Made by a program: the position numbers and the translations under genes. The notes beneath the pieces were generated by a model that was not told the origin of the DNA, did no database searches, and was given only the letters and a program-made list of their open reading frames with translations. From Larix kaempferi (taxonomy: Eukaryota > Streptophyta > Pinopsida > Pinales > Pinaceae): a stretch of DNA of 64,000 nucleotides. The DNA lies in the NCBI GenBank assembly GCA_027924585.1, contig BSBM01001024.1, positions 5,456,001 through 5,520,000 on the forward strand, written 5' to 3'. Each line of letters opens with the position of its first letter. The first letter of the stretch is position 1. Below are positions 22,375 to 34,520 of the stretch, piece after piece.

Positions 22375-23130
22375 GTCTTGTAACAATTGGGGTTGGGGAT
22401 GTTGGGGCCAAGGTGATGAGGGGCCCCAGACTAGGATTTGTGATGATGTATACAAATGATAGGGGGCTTGAAAGTGGGTCATGGTGTCCCAGGGCTCATG
22501 ATTTTGGACAGTTTAAGGAAATATTTTTCTAAAGCTTTTGCAAATGGGGTCTTGGCATTTTTTGAAATTTTCCATATATTTTTCTTACAACCAAGCATCG
22601 AAATTGTAAAAGAAATTGACATACATACCTTGCCATTAGCATATAGAAATCTTTTTGTGATCTTTGTAGTTGCATTTATGTTGATCGTGAATACCTACAG
22701 AAATCAAATTTGACTTATATATATATATATATATATAAACTACCAATAAATGTGCAAACCAACATGTATCATAATTTTAAAAGACCAAAAAGAAAATACC
22801 TGTATGAGCTTCTATTTGTTACTAGAATAATCTATTCTCTACTGAACATGGCCAACCATGTGAAGGTGGAAGCTCTTATGCCTTCCCCCCCCTCACATCA
22901 CTCTCATTTCCCCATGCCCAATCTATTTACAGTAACACACTATAACATAAGATGTAGATACAAATAACATAGACATGACGCACATAACATTTAGATAAAA
23001 GTAATATTAAATTACAAACTGCAAATAAAGTCACACATAACATTAGATAACATAACATGTAGATACAAATAACATTAAATTACAAACATTAAATTAAATG
23101 GCATTATGACAAAATACATAGTTCAATATT
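22375..23130. other. Intergenic DNA with (TA)n microsatellite
   Basis: No gene is supported. A (TA)11-type run lies at 22716-22737. A GGGGCC-rich stretch occurs near 22370-22430. Around 22940-23090 ATAACAT and AAATTACAAAC phrases recur loosely. Confidence 0.5.
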
Positions 23131-23330
23131 ATGCCATCCACAATGCCAATTCTATGCCATCCACAAAATACAAAATCAATATGCCATCGACAGTGTAAAT
23201 GTTATGCCATCAACAATGCCAATGTTATGCCATCCAAAAAATACAAAATCACTATGCCATCCACAATGCCAATGTTATGCCATCCACAAAATACAAAATC
23301 ACTATGCAATCCACAATGGCCAATGTTTAC
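23131..23330. repeat. Minisatellite, ~50-bp unit, about four copies
   Basis: The unit is approximately ATGCCATCCACAATGCCAAT, then GTTATGCCATCCACAAAATA, then CAAAATCACT. It repeats with changes near 23131, 23181, 23254 and 23304, one copy carrying an extra half-unit. It lies directly beyond the 3' end of the minus-strand gene ending at 23335. Confidence 0.8.
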
Positions 23331-23334
23331 TGTC

Positions 23335-25404
23335 CTACTTCTTCTTTGGTTTCTTTTGTCTTTTTTTAAGGAATTCTAAAAGTGTGTCACTAGCCTCAAA
23401 TCCCTCATTCCCTTCCCCAAGAGTTTCTTGTGGTGTTGGGTCCTAGTTTGGAGACTCCAAGAGGTGTATCCTTAGAGGGTGCTCCCTAATAGTAGGATCA
23501 ACACCATCTACAATTTCAACAAACAATTTTTTTATCATCTTATCTAAGGTAAGCAGTAACCAATGAAATAACAATTTCTATAATTCAACTAGTTCACGTT
23601 ACCCGTAGGTGTAGAAGGAGGAACTTCTGGTTGAGCAGTTCCAACTTTGGTCTCTATAACTGGCTCATGGGGAACACCTAAATCGTCCCATGTTGCCTGC
23701 AATAATCGTTGAATTTGTTGATTCATCGAACATTGTCAATTTCTACTTTGTAATTAAGTTTTCAATCAGATTGCAATGAGCATGTATACCTCCTCGTTGA
23801 TAGTACTGGCATTTTTCAGCTCAACAAGAGCAATGTAACCTTCCTTGAAGGAAAGTTTGAGGTTTTCATTTGTGGGCATGACACCAAATTCCGTGGACTA
23901 CATACCCAGTAGCATAACGCTTTAGGTAAGGAAATCATTTCTAAGTCAAATAAAAATGCAACAATGACAATTCCATACTTACATATCTTCCCTTCACTTT
24001 AATGTAGCCCCTTGGAAAAAGCTTGTGTTGGCCATGCTTCTCCAGTCTAGATTGTGTAGCCTTCGAGGTTTCCGTGAGCCTACATGAATTGTAACGGAGG
24101 TGTTTATGAGATTAAAAAATCGTGGCCAAATGCGATATACAAATTATAAATTCATTGTTTGGTACACTACTTTATCTACATTGGTGCTTCCACTGCACTT
24201 GGAGGAAAAGTTCCTTCTTTTCTCATCTTCTTCTCCTTAGCATCCTCTATTAATGCAGTCCACTCTCGTTTTGGAACTAATCCAGGATGCTCATAACCAA
24301 GGTATCGACTGATATTAGTGCGATAATTGTCCCGCACGGATTTCAAGTACTTACCTGCCATTGCTAGCACCAACTTTTGTTTGAATACTGGAGCAAATAA
24401 AGTGGTCACGTTCTTCATCAACTCCTTCTTCAAGTCATTGCTTTGATATTTAAAACTTGTTCTAATTGTTGGTGCAAACATAGAAAAAACCTTTTCTTGT
24501 AACTCGTTATAGAACACGTTATTTCCTACATTGCAACCAAATATTATGTTTAGATAGATACAATGAATCTAACAATACTATTCGTTGTATAAAATTTAAG
24601 TATTCCAATGGATTGGACATAATTAATTACCATGGAGTTTTTTAACCTTTACCGGAACCAAAATCATGGTCCATCTGTAAAGAAACTTGTAATTTCCCAC
24701 TGCACTTGACGACTAAGCCTGGTGTCTTGGGGATCATATCAACCCTTGATGACTGAGGCACATTAGGACTAGAACTAGGGGTCGTCTGCATAGATGGTGT
24801 CGTGGACTGCCCAACACCAACAATACATGTAGAATTAGGGCCAGAACCAACAATACCAGGAGTAGAGGCTCTAGTCGAACCATGTGCATAAAGAGTAGAG
24901 GGTGCAAGCATAAATGTATATCTGCTACTCTTTACACCGGCATCTTCTTCTCTCAAGAATGCTTGTGGAAATAGAATTCACCAATTCAATATGTTGGATT
25001 CGTTAAAAAAAATATGATGTATTATTTAAATGAAGAAATGAAATATGATTTTAAAAAACATATGTTGTACTTATGAATGCAATCCATCAAGTATTGGCAT
25101 CTTTTATAGTTTTCCGGTGTATCTTCACCGCCCATCAATTATGATAGTTCAACGGCTATATTTTTAAGATTTTTCCTAATAGCTTCCAGAGGGTCATCGG
25201 CTACTAAAATATTGACATAATCTTGATTAGGATTAGGCCTTGACTTAGGAGTCTACAAATTCTCATATCATGTAAGAACGATAAATTATGTAACAATGAA
25301 CTCTGCATTGGAATAAAAATGAACAATATTGAATGCAATAAAAAAATATAAATCACCATATATTGTCTCACCTGACGATGGTCGATGCCTTTCCCTCGAT
25401 CAAC
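23335..25404 (-). pseudogene. Spliced multi-exon gene, 3' part; unknown domain
   Basis: Eight minus-strand exons can be laid out, all introns GT-AG: 25404-25372, 25252-25071, 24961-24653, 24525-24180, 24079-23983, 23897-23790, 23696-23603, 23543-23335. From the third exon on, every junction keeps reading phase and gives sensible protein (for example LSFKEGYIALVELKNASTIN). The 24525 exon encodes a helical, Lys-rich domain (MFAPTIRTSFKYQSNDLKKE; LVPKREWTALIEDAKEKK) faintly like accessory domains of plant Ptta/En/Spm transposon proteins; the 24961 exon is Ser/Thr/Pro-rich; the C-terminus is Lys-rich (LLEFLKKRQKKPKKK). Decay shows as a TAA in the 25252 exon, a TAG in the last exon and one phase mismatch at the second junction. 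It probably forms one gene with the SET segment just upstream. It may be transposon-encoded or host. Confidence 0.6.
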
Positions 25405-25571
25405 CTAAAACATAAACAAAAATATGTTAACCATATATCCAAATTTGGGTGAAAGCTCATCAACATTACGACAAAAACAATATATAAGGAAAACTAATGA
25501 ACATCCAGTACTAAACATTCCTTTTAGCGAATAATGTACATGCGTGTGCAATAAGGATACTTATATGATTC

Positions 25572-26262
25572 CTATATCTTGTTCAAATTATAATTGACCA
25601 ACAACTCCTTCCCCGCAGGTATTGACTTTATTGCAGTGACCACAACTCACACACTCGACAAACACACAATTGGGTAGTTTGTTTGTGTTTCCATGGCGAG
25701 TACTGTTTATAAACCCAACAATATTTCCACAAGCTTTGGGCCTTCTATTGATATATATCGAATATCATTTATCCTGATTGTTTTCTTTCATTTTATTATA
25801 ATTTGCACAAAATCCATATATGCGCATACTGGTTAGATATCTTGTTAGTCTACCCCAATGTGCATAATCACAGGTTGGGCCCACATAATCCATTATTTCA
25901 ACCTCACTATTATACGGAACCTTCACACCGTCCATTGTAAAGAGCCCCAGACCATGCAAAGTAGATGGAACAATTCGATATGTTCTTCCATTAATACCGA
26001 AATCCGTGTTTATTTTAGGAAGTGGTTTTGCTTCCCAATTCTTCAAATAATGTCTGTACATCAATGGAACTTCTTTTTCTTCAGTGGACTCATTGTCATA
26101 AGAGCATGGCCCTCCTTCACCCAAAAATAATCCATACATTTTAAAAATTTTCTTCTAGCATTGCTACCTCTATTTGATATTGATGTACTGCTTGATGTTT
26201 CATCTTGTCTGCACTCTTCAAGACAACCATCGCTATCCAAAGATATATCTCACATGTATCTA
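25572..26262 (-). pseudogene. SET-domain (lysine methyltransferase-like) gene segment
   Basis: The open part at 26139-25768 leads into a SET domain: RIVPSTLHGLGLFTMDG (start), EVEIMDYVGP, then past one in-frame TGA (25765) in the same frame CGNIVGFINSTRHGN and LPNCVFVEC, then after one frameshift near 25640 AIKSIPAGKELLVNYN. These match the SET landmarks GxGLF, YVG, the GFIN...NC substrate/cofactor block and the ELLVNY end block. SET proteins transfer methyl groups to lysine, usually in histones. An acidic, Ser-rich upstream piece lies at 26262-26147. With one stop and one to two frameshifts it is a recent pseudogene. It lies in line with the spliced exons to its left, which probably belong to the same gene. 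The exact subfamily is not recognised. Confidence 0.72.
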
Positions 26263-26530
26263 TTTGGTTGTGCCTGCCATTAACACCAAAAAAATATGAA
26301 ACATCAATGTGCAGAGATCCTATTTCTTCATATTGTAAGGTTATAGCTATCTTAACATGTGATGGCTATCTTAACATGTGAAATTAGTGGGTTCTCTTTG
26401 GAAACCTACTGGTCATTTATTTTGGGTTTTACTATGCCAAAAAACCTTAGTTGCATTAATTGGTCGTGGCCACCTACGTCTTTGGGAAAGAAAGTGATGA
26501 CAAGAATTCCCTCTTATTTTAGGTCTATTT
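26263..26530. other. Spacer between SET gene and copia fragment
   Basis: No gene is supported. It would hold the promoter or a first exon of the SET-containing gene on the minus strand, but no motif stands out. Confidence 0.4.
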
Positions 26531-27439
26531 TTCTTGTACGGTTATAACGATCAATCCCGTCGTACCATGTCCCGGGTGCCTGTTTTAAACCGTACAATGC
26601 CTTCTTCAATATGCACACATGAGTCTGCCTGTCATGTGTCTCGAACCCTAATGGATGCTCCACATACACTTCCTCCTCTACTACGCCATTCAGGAAGGCA
26701 GTCTTCACATCCATCTGATGTACCTTACACTTCATTACTGGGCTACAGTAAGTATAGATCTGATCAAAGTATATCTAATCAAGATAGCAAATGTCTCCTC
26801 ATAATCTATGACTTCTTTCTAGGAGAATCCTCGAGCCACAAATATTGCCTTGTGTTTCTCGACACTTCCGTTTGCTGCATGATTTATCTTGTAGATCCAT
26901 TTGGAAGACACTACGGACTTCCCTTCTGGTCTCAGAACCACATCCCATACATCATTCTTCATGATAGATTGATACTCCTTGATCATAGCATCCTTCCATA
27001 CTTTCTTCTCGGCTTCCTCTTCATAACTGGAAGGCTCTGCATCAATGATATCACACAACAATGCTACATAGCTAGAATATGGTCGAGGTCTCTCGCTTTC
27101 TCTAGAAGTCACTTCTGGAGCACCATACTTTTCTGCATATTGAATAATATCTCGTGCCCAAGCTGGTCTTCTCTTGTGAGTGTTCACCTCATGGTCTTCA
27201 GGTTCTTCTGGAATCATCTCTTCCATAATTGTGTCTCTAACTCTAGGAGCTTCAGGTTCATCTTCATGTGCTTCGTCGGAGTGAATTTGCCTCGATTCGC
27301 TGAAAGATGTATCTTCATCAAAGGTTACATCTCTGTTGGTCTCGATCTTCTTGAAGCTTGGTATATAGATTATGTAATCCTTTGATGTGTCACTGTATCC
27401 GACGAAGATGCACTTCTTTCCTGAAGGCTCCAACTTGGT
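26531..27439 (-). pseudogene. Copia reverse transcriptase, N-terminal half
   Basis: The frame 27433-26819 covers the integrase/RT linker (GYSDTSKDYIIYIPS) and the RT start (KDAMIKEYQSIMKNDVWDVV, VSSKWIYKINHAANGSVEKH). The frame at 26735-26535 contains VHQMDVKTAFLNG, with the first RT catalytic Asp, and LKKALYGLKQAPGTWYD. The YVDD half is absent because the element is truncated. Confidence 0.88.
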
Positions 27440-28009
27440 TCTTTTCTCCTTTGGAACATGTATGTATACATGACAACCAAATATTATGAGGTGGCTGACT
27501 TCTAGTTTCTCTCATGTAAACATCTCTTCAGATGTCTTGTTCTCAAGTACATGATGTGGGGTTATGTTCTGTACATAAACTGTTTTTCTTGCCGCTTCCT
27601 CCCATAAGTTCATTAGAAGGTCTTGATAATGGATCATGGCCTTCACTGCTTCCATTATTGTCCGATTCTTTCTTTCTACAACACTATTTTGTTGTGGATT
27701 GTAGGAAGTGCTCATCTCCCTCTTAATCCCCATTTCTTTACATAATATTTTGAAATCTCCTGAAGTAAATTTTCCACCATTATCTTATCTTAAGGTCTTT
27801 ATTTTCCTTTCAATATGATTTTCTACAAGGGCTTTGAATTCTTTGAATTTTCTAAATACTTCATCTTTAGTTTTCAATAAATAGATCCAGGTTTTGCGAA
27901 AATAATCATCAATAAAGATACATAGTATGCATACCCACTTAGTGAGTTGGAAGACAAAGTTCCACATACGTCCGAGTGTATAACCTCCAAGATCTCAATT
28001 TCTTTGCTA
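27440..28009 (-). pseudogene. Copia integrase core
   Basis: Pieces in successive frames give the integrase core: FIDDYFRKTWIYLLKTKDEV near 27900 with the first catalytic Asp, and SYNPQQNSVVERKNRTIMEA near 27700-27650 with the catalytic Glu. An in-frame stop lies between them near 27784, close to where the second Asp (DNGG motif) belongs. The integrase is decayed. Confidence 0.85.
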
Positions 28010-28752
28010 TCACTGCTTGGAAATGGTTTCTTCACATTCTTCCCTTTTGCACATCCTTTGCATATGCCTTAATGTTTTGTTTGGATCTCGGGTAGACCAT
28101 TCACCATCGCGGCTCATGATCGGTAATGCCTTGTAGTTTATATGCGCAAACCTCCTATGCCATAGTTCACTTGGTTCCATAGTTTCATGAACCAATGCTT
28201 GTTCTGGTTGTCTCTTTAATTTGTACAATCCCCCCTCTTGCACTCCAATTACTACTGCATCATCAAAGGTTTTACCTTTAGGCCACATAAGCACTTGGAA
28301 ATTAACAAATGCAAATTGGAATCCTTTCTCATCTAAGAATGAGATGGAAAGAAAATTCTTCTTTAGTCCTGGTACATAGAGGACATCTTTCATCTTGATA
28401 GTATTCCCTGATTTTAGTTTGTAGGATGCTTTTCCTACCCCTTTTATGGGATACTGGTAATCATCTCCAAGTTTCACCTTATGAGGTGAGTCATTTTCTG
28501 TCAAGTTGTTGAGGGTGTCCTTGAAACCTGTCATATGCTTGGAAGCACCACTATCGACAAGCCAATCATTGCTTCCATGAGAAACAATACCTGTAAGTGC
28601 TGAAATCAGAACATATTCTTCATCATTTGAAGAATCTTCGCTTGCTTTCTTATTTACTGGTTCATAATCTTCTGTAGCATGAGCATGATGCTTCTTCCGA
28701 TTTCCTTTCTTGTTGATTGCCTTTATTCTTGGGACAATTTCTTGCAAACATT
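28010..28752 (-). pseudogene. Copia protease and gag-pre-integrase region
   Basis: An open frame of 245 codons contains the retroviral-type aspartic protease site WLVDSGASKHMTG near 28565 and continues through YVPGLKKNFLSIS into the gag-pre-integrase segment (ELWHRRFAHINYKALP near 28180-28130). The frame is lost before the integrase zinc finger. Confidence 0.85.
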
Positions 28753-29454
28753 TGAAGTTTGAGTAGTCTATTGGAGGTCTTTTATTCTTGTTGAATATTT
28801 TAGACTTGTGAGAATGATCTTCTTTCTTGCTCCTCTTTGCATGAGCTTCCAGGGCATGATTATCTTCTTCACCTAACTTCTCTTCTTTGGCTTCAATCCG
28901 AGCTTCTTCTTGAGTGCAAGTTTCCTAAAGTGCACTGGATCTGATAAGTCTCTTTTTGGAACATATTCCTTGAATGAATGATTCCCATGATCTTGGAAGA
29001 CCATTCAAGGTAGTCATTACTAGTTCTTCATTTTCAACATGATCTCCAATAGCTTCTAGTTGTTATTTGATCTGGGAGACCCTTGTGAAATAATATTGAA
29101 TGCTTTCAAAGATTTGCATATTCACACCCTTGAATTGAGTTCTCATGGTCATATTTTTGTTAATGTTCTTTCCTTCAAACAATATTTTCAGTGTATCGAA
29201 CATCTCTTTAGGAGTCTTCAAAGATGAGATGCGGGGGATCAAATGCTCCTTGATGGAGTCAGCAATGATCGTCTTGGATTTATCCAAGTTCTTCTTGTGC
29301 TTAGTTTTGTATTCATCTCCCTCTGACTCCTCAATATCTTATTTGATATAGTTGTCTAACTCATTCTCTTCTAGAATGAGCATCACTCTCTACTTCTAGG
29401 ACAAAAGTTATCCGCTCCTTCAAGCTTATCCTCAAGCTTGGTATGGTTTGTCAT
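28753..29454 (-). pseudogene. Copia gag region
   Basis: From the ATG at 29454 the frame reads MTNHTKLEDKLEGADNF, the usual copia gag opening. The UBN2-type gag core follows in 29287-29063 (KTPKEMFDTLKILFEG), then more in-sense sequence with stops near 29060 and 28930 and a Lys/His-rich end near 28760. No CCHC knuckle is visible. It is not functional. Confidence 0.75.
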
Positions 29455-29698
29455 ATTGATAAAATAAGAACCTCAAATGAGAATAAGGATATTAAGACTT
29501 ACCAATTGAGATGCTCCAATCAAGTGCTTGCTTCAATGTATTCTGAGATTTGACTTCAGGATGACCTAGGTTTTGTCAGAGAAACCCTAATTTTTCAATT
29601 TCGGGATCTTGAAAAACTAAATGGAGGAAAATATGTGCCTCCCTTAGGCGAGTTGAGCAAAGGTCTTGTTATCACACCCATAGTAGCCTGGATACCAT

Positions 29699-30120
29699 GA
29701 TTGCAGAGCAGTTCATTGTATATCTTTGAGCAAGGCCTTTGCACAGTATTGATGAGATCAGCCTATGATCAGCAGTACTTTTGATTGATCACTCACATAT
29801 CAGAGCAGCCCCAGATCAGACAGCAGTGAACCTTATGCCAAGACTGATCTTCATGACCTCTGATTTGATGATCGAGGTGACCTTTTATCCCATATAGAGC
29901 AGTGCGGTGCCCAGAGCTTCAACAACAATATTTCTAGTGGTTATAGATGATCCAAATGGTAGGAGCAAATATATGGCCCAACATGGTATATGCTGTGCAT
30001 TGGTTTTGATTATCTTGCTCTTTTGGTCATTTTGGTAGCTTGACTTAGTATCTAGTGATCATGATCTGGAAGTATATATATGTATGATATGGATATGGTT
30101 GTTATTGATTATCTAAATGG
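29699..30120 (-). mobile_element. Probable remainder of the copia 5' LTR
   Basis: This non-coding stretch lies directly upstream (minus sense) of the copia primer site, where the 5' LTR belongs. Its outer end is not visible, because the gypsy LTR begins at 30121 and probably inserted into it. No repeat partner exists in the window. Confidence 0.4.
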
Positions 30121-33100
30121 TGTTATCACTCAGAATTAGAAGCTCTTGTTTTATACTCATTGGTTTTACCTTCTTAGGAGTGTGGACATGATCATTCCCA
30201 CCTTTTAGGGCTTGCTATCTTAGGCATCACCTTCACTTTCCCCATCCATCCGTTATCTTTCCCTTTTTGGTTTTCACCCTGACTTACATCTCAACTTGTG
30301 ATATGGAGGACCTCCCCACTTTTTCCTCTATATTGGATAACATCCCTGCTAGTTTGTGTCTCAGATATGAGTTGGAAACAAAACTTACCAAAGCCTTGAT
30401 CCTTCTGGGCCAGGACTTCCCGCTGGTGTTGGTTCCCGAGCTTAGGTGAGTTGGATTTGATACCTTGATCACTCTAGTCGGTTGCCCCGATGTTTGGTCC
30501 TGATTGTGGAAAATACCCCTAGTTGCTTGAGTTGTGTTGGCTAAAACCTGAAGCAAATAGTACTACCATCATTACATGCATATGGAAACTATTATATTAT
30601 CTTTTGTTCAAGCCATGGAAAAAATTAAAACTGTGCTTCTTAGCACAATGAAAGAGGGCTATGGAAATCGAAATGTTAAAGCACCCTGGATGCAAGCTGA
30701 GATTAGTTTTTCTTCTAAGCACATGCAAAATCCAAAGGGTCCTAAAGGCCTAAAAAGCAGTGGTTAAATGTATGCTAAATCCAAAGACTGTCGGGCCATA
30801 AATTAAAATGTAATGATTAATTCCTCACGAAGCCTACAGGTTGTGATGTGAGATGGAGTAAGGGACAACTAATTCTAAGTGTCCCATAGAACCTCTAGTT
30901 ACGGTTAGCCGGGAACCCATTAATGGCGGTTCTAGAAAATATCCTGACGAATCTGTTTCAGCTTGGATGTGCGCTGTAGACATTTGCCAAGGTTGAATAA
31001 ACACTTCTCTGAACAACTTATTCCATTTGTGAGATACTGCCATTCCCTTTGTGTTTATTATCCGACATATGCTTAAGTGTGTATTCCCTTTCCCTTATCC
31101 AAAGTATCATAGTGTTGAGTCAGTCAAGTCATCTCCTTATCCTAGCCTTGCATTTTTAACCCTCACCCTTTGCTAGCAAAATGTTCATGTCTACAAAATG
31201 AGTATATTCTTGAGGTTCTATTTTGAGTAGATGATTATTTAAACTTGTATCTGATATAAATATTTATTAACTGCCAGTGAAATGACACTTAATACTTTAA
31301 GTCTTGTTATTATAATGATTAAAAGAGCATGCCTTAACCATTTGCACTTGAAGCATCAGGATTTTCTAGCTCGGGTCATATTTTGATCAGTCTTGACCTG
31401 GTCAAATATAGTTTGACCAAGTCAACCATGGGGTCTGAGATTAGTTGGACCAATGATGTTATATAACGATGATTTATGGTCTTGTGATACACCTTTGATG
31501 ATTCCATACAGTGGACACAGGTTTCATACGATGGTTGATGTATTTTTTTATGGCTATTATTATTTCCAGACCATTATTTTTTTATTGTCCGGGTATGGCT
31601 GAGGCTACAGATGATCATACAAGTTGCCATAGGGTGTACGGGTACTCATATATAGTACATTTGGACCTTTTGAGTCCATTGAGACACTCAGTTATCAGTT
31701 ACAGGCACTCCCAGTGATGATATAGTCAGATTTCCACTTTTCTCCAGTTTTGCCATGTAGAGATGGCCTGTCCAGCAGTTGCATTGATCTAGCATGTTCT
31801 CCTAGGGATATACTGAGAATATGGGGTGTCCAAAAACTTGTTATTACCATATTACACCATCTCCAAACATGTTGGTGCAGTCATATTTGTGTCTGGGACA
31901 CTAGGCAGTGAGCTACATGCATTTTGATGATTTTCCGGTGGTTTTTTGAGGAATAAAAATGGGATAAAAAGGTCACTGAGGAATTTGATTTGGGAAAATG
32001 AGGCAAGGTATTGGAATGAGGTTTGTTCATAGGTCATTTTTTATGCATCCCACTCCTTCCATATCAACTTGCAACATTCAGTGGGGTCCACACACTCTCT
32101 GGGTTGTTTTTTGATGTATTATTCTATCATTGAGGGGGGCCACGATTTGTTCATTCGGTCACTTTGACATGTTATTGAGTCATATCTTATATCATTGTGC
32201 CATGGGGTGATGCTAGTGAAGGACATTAATATCTCCTAGCCCCACCATGTGCTCCTACACTTGTCCTAGTCATATTTTATGTGGTGCGACCCCCCCTAGG
32301 GCCTCTCTAGTGAGTGCGCACCCCCTCTTAGTGATTTGATCCATGTGTTAATGTTCCGAAACATCATATCCGTTGATTATACTGTATCTATATTTTGATA
32401 TCCAACACTCATTCATAAACTGGTTAGGGTTTTGGTCTCTCTCATTGCTATTTAAGGAAGAAACCCCCTCATTGTAAAGGCACCTTTTGGGCTCTTGAAC
32501 TGTTCGAATAAAAATACTATTTTTGCAGATCTACTTCTCTGGCTTTGATGGATGCTCTTGCAATTTGAATATACAATCTTTTCTCTGTGTTATCATTGTG
32601 GATCTAGCTTGTTCAAACATTTTCTTTGCAGGGAGGCTGTGTGGTAGAAGAAGGGGGCGAATTGAAGAGGGCGCTATTGTGGGGAAACCCCATATCTCTC
32701 TCTCGGATCAACCTTTGTCTCAGGGAGTATCATTATTGTATCTTCGTGACATATTTGATGCTACTTGTTTCATATTTTCTCATGTATAGTAATTTTCATG
32801 CTTGATCGATTCTCATTATATATCGTTTTTGGCAGGGAAGGGCACAGTAGTCACTCTGGAGGGATAAAGATTCTACTTGCGGAAGCTAGATATCACTCTT
32901 GATTGCCTCACTTGGGGAATATTATCAATTTGCAAGGTGGCCGCAATATTTTGAGGTAAGATCTATAAGGTACGTATCGATTTTCATGCATTTTACCCAT
33001 TGGTCACTTCAAACCCTCATTGATTAAAACCCTAGTTCTTAGATCTGATATATATGGCGATTATGTGGGATTAATAATTAAAACCCACCTCATAAATAAT

Positions 33101-33702
33101 TAATAAACCTTGGAGACCAAATTTGGTGGGAATACGACTCCATTTACCCTTGGATCTAAGGCATTGGATCTCTCCAAGGGAGGTTGCACTTGTGGGTTAG
33201 TGGGATTTTTCCAAATCTATCATATAAGTGTTGTTATTTTGTCATTAAAACCTCATATCTATAGCTTAGCCACCCTCCTAGTGCCATTTACACCTAAATT
33301 TTACCTTGTGGGCCCTATTTCACTCATTTTCCATAATTTAAGGGTGGGTCGCACTTGGGTTTTTTTTATTGGAATTATATCTATCTAGATCTATTCATTT
33401 AAACTCATAAATGGCATATTTAATGTATGGTTGAGCATTTGTCACTTCTATAAGCCTCCTCAACCAAGCCCTAACTCCATTGTCCACTTATATTCCCTAG
33501 ATATAGATCTACTTACTCTTGATCTCTCTCAACTTCACATTTCCCTAGAAGGTCTAGAGTAAGTGAAGAGTGACTCTATTAGCGTGACAACCATTTATCC
33601 TTGGGAATCGTGGCTGTCTTGGGTCACCTCTTTAGTTTTCCAACACCTCTACCATCCTGGATAGGATCAAATATTGGGACAAATACAAGTTGTGTGATAA
33701 CA
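30121..33702 (+). repeat. 5' LTR of gypsy element 1 (3.58 kb)
   Basis: It starts TGTTATCAC and ends GTGATAACA, a perfect 9-bp terminal inverted repeat with canonical TG...CA ends, directly before a primer-binding site. The bases before it (AATGG, 30116-30120) would be the target site. A TATTTAAGG promoter-like element lies near 32452 and AATAAA near 32507. The length is very large for an LTR, though nested insertions inside cannot be excluded. Confidence 0.75.
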
Positions 33703-33707
33703 TTTTT

Positions 33708-33724
33708 TGCGCCATTTCCGGGGA
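33708..33724 (+). other. Primer-binding site of gypsy element 1
   Basis: TGCGCCATTTCCGGGGA lies 5 bp after the LTR end. It resembles the TGGCGCCGTTGCCGGGGA primer site found in plant Athila/Tat gypsy elements, with one missing base and two changes. Confidence 0.75.
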
Positions 33725-33954
33725 GGCATAGGATTACCTTAGGCGTCTGCGAGTGTCTGCGCATATTTTATATCTTATCACATCTGGTCTTGTAACTTGG
33801 ATGGTTATCATTTTTATTCTTAAGTCATACATAGCCATCTCGTTTCACTCATCTCTCCTCGCTTATACACGACATATATTTCGGTAGACAAGAGTTAAGG
33901 TTTACCTGGCGAATCCTAATCGTGACTCCACTGAGGAATGCACCTTTAAGAAAA

Positions 33955-34520
33955 TGTCTTCTCAAAATAACATGTTCGAGATGACCATGGAATTCATGAC
34001 AAATTTGTGTGAATTGGTCACTAATATGACTTTAATATTAAATAATCAGGATGAAGATTTCAAGAAGTGTGATGAGAAAACGAAATCGATGTTAAACACC
34101 ATCTGTAATAATTAAATTCCTTCAAGGACTGATCCTCAACAACATAATCCAGTTGGTACACAACCTAGTAAGTTAGCCTGTCCTGGTAATCAACCTGTGC
34201 AGAGAATCATCTCCAAGCCTCCAAATCCTTAATCTGAAGCAATATCGAAAGGTAGAATTGATTCCAGTATTAACCAAATGCTTTAGTAAAGCAAAAGCAA
34301 GATCAAGGGACAAGGACTGAGCCTCCTCGCAAAACCAACACACCCAAAGTAACGCTTTGGAGGAAGCAAATAGGGCCTACAAAAATAAAAAAATTCCCAA
34401 ATTCCAAAACCTTGTCCTCAGGATCAGCCTAGAGAAAGTGTTCCTAGCAAGTTCACCAACTCTTTTGATTTAGTCTCATTAAAGGATCTAATCAAGATAC
34501 CATCTGTCAAGTACGATGTT
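33955..34520 (+). pseudogene. Gypsy element 1 gag remnant
   Basis: From the ATG at 33955 the frame reads MSSQNNMFEMTMEFMTNLCE for 53 codons to a TAA, then in-sense fragments rich in Pro, Gln and Lys. Neither a capsid core nor a CCHC knuckle is recognisable and the region is shorter than a normal gag, so part of gag is probably deleted. Confidence 0.5.

Larger units (their letters stand above)
26531..29698 (-). mobile_element. Ty1/copia retrotransposon, 3'-truncated
   Basis: A minus-strand copia element is present from its primer-binding site through the middle of RT. On the minus strand an LTR-like end (...GCAATCA) at 29698 is followed by TGGTATCCAGGC, resembling the tRNA-Met primer site. 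Gag, protease, integrase and the first half of RT follow in the copia order. RT stops near 26540 just after WYDGIDRY, so the second half of RT, RNase H and the 3' LTR are missing. Several stops and frameshifts break the polyprotein. Confidence 0.88.
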
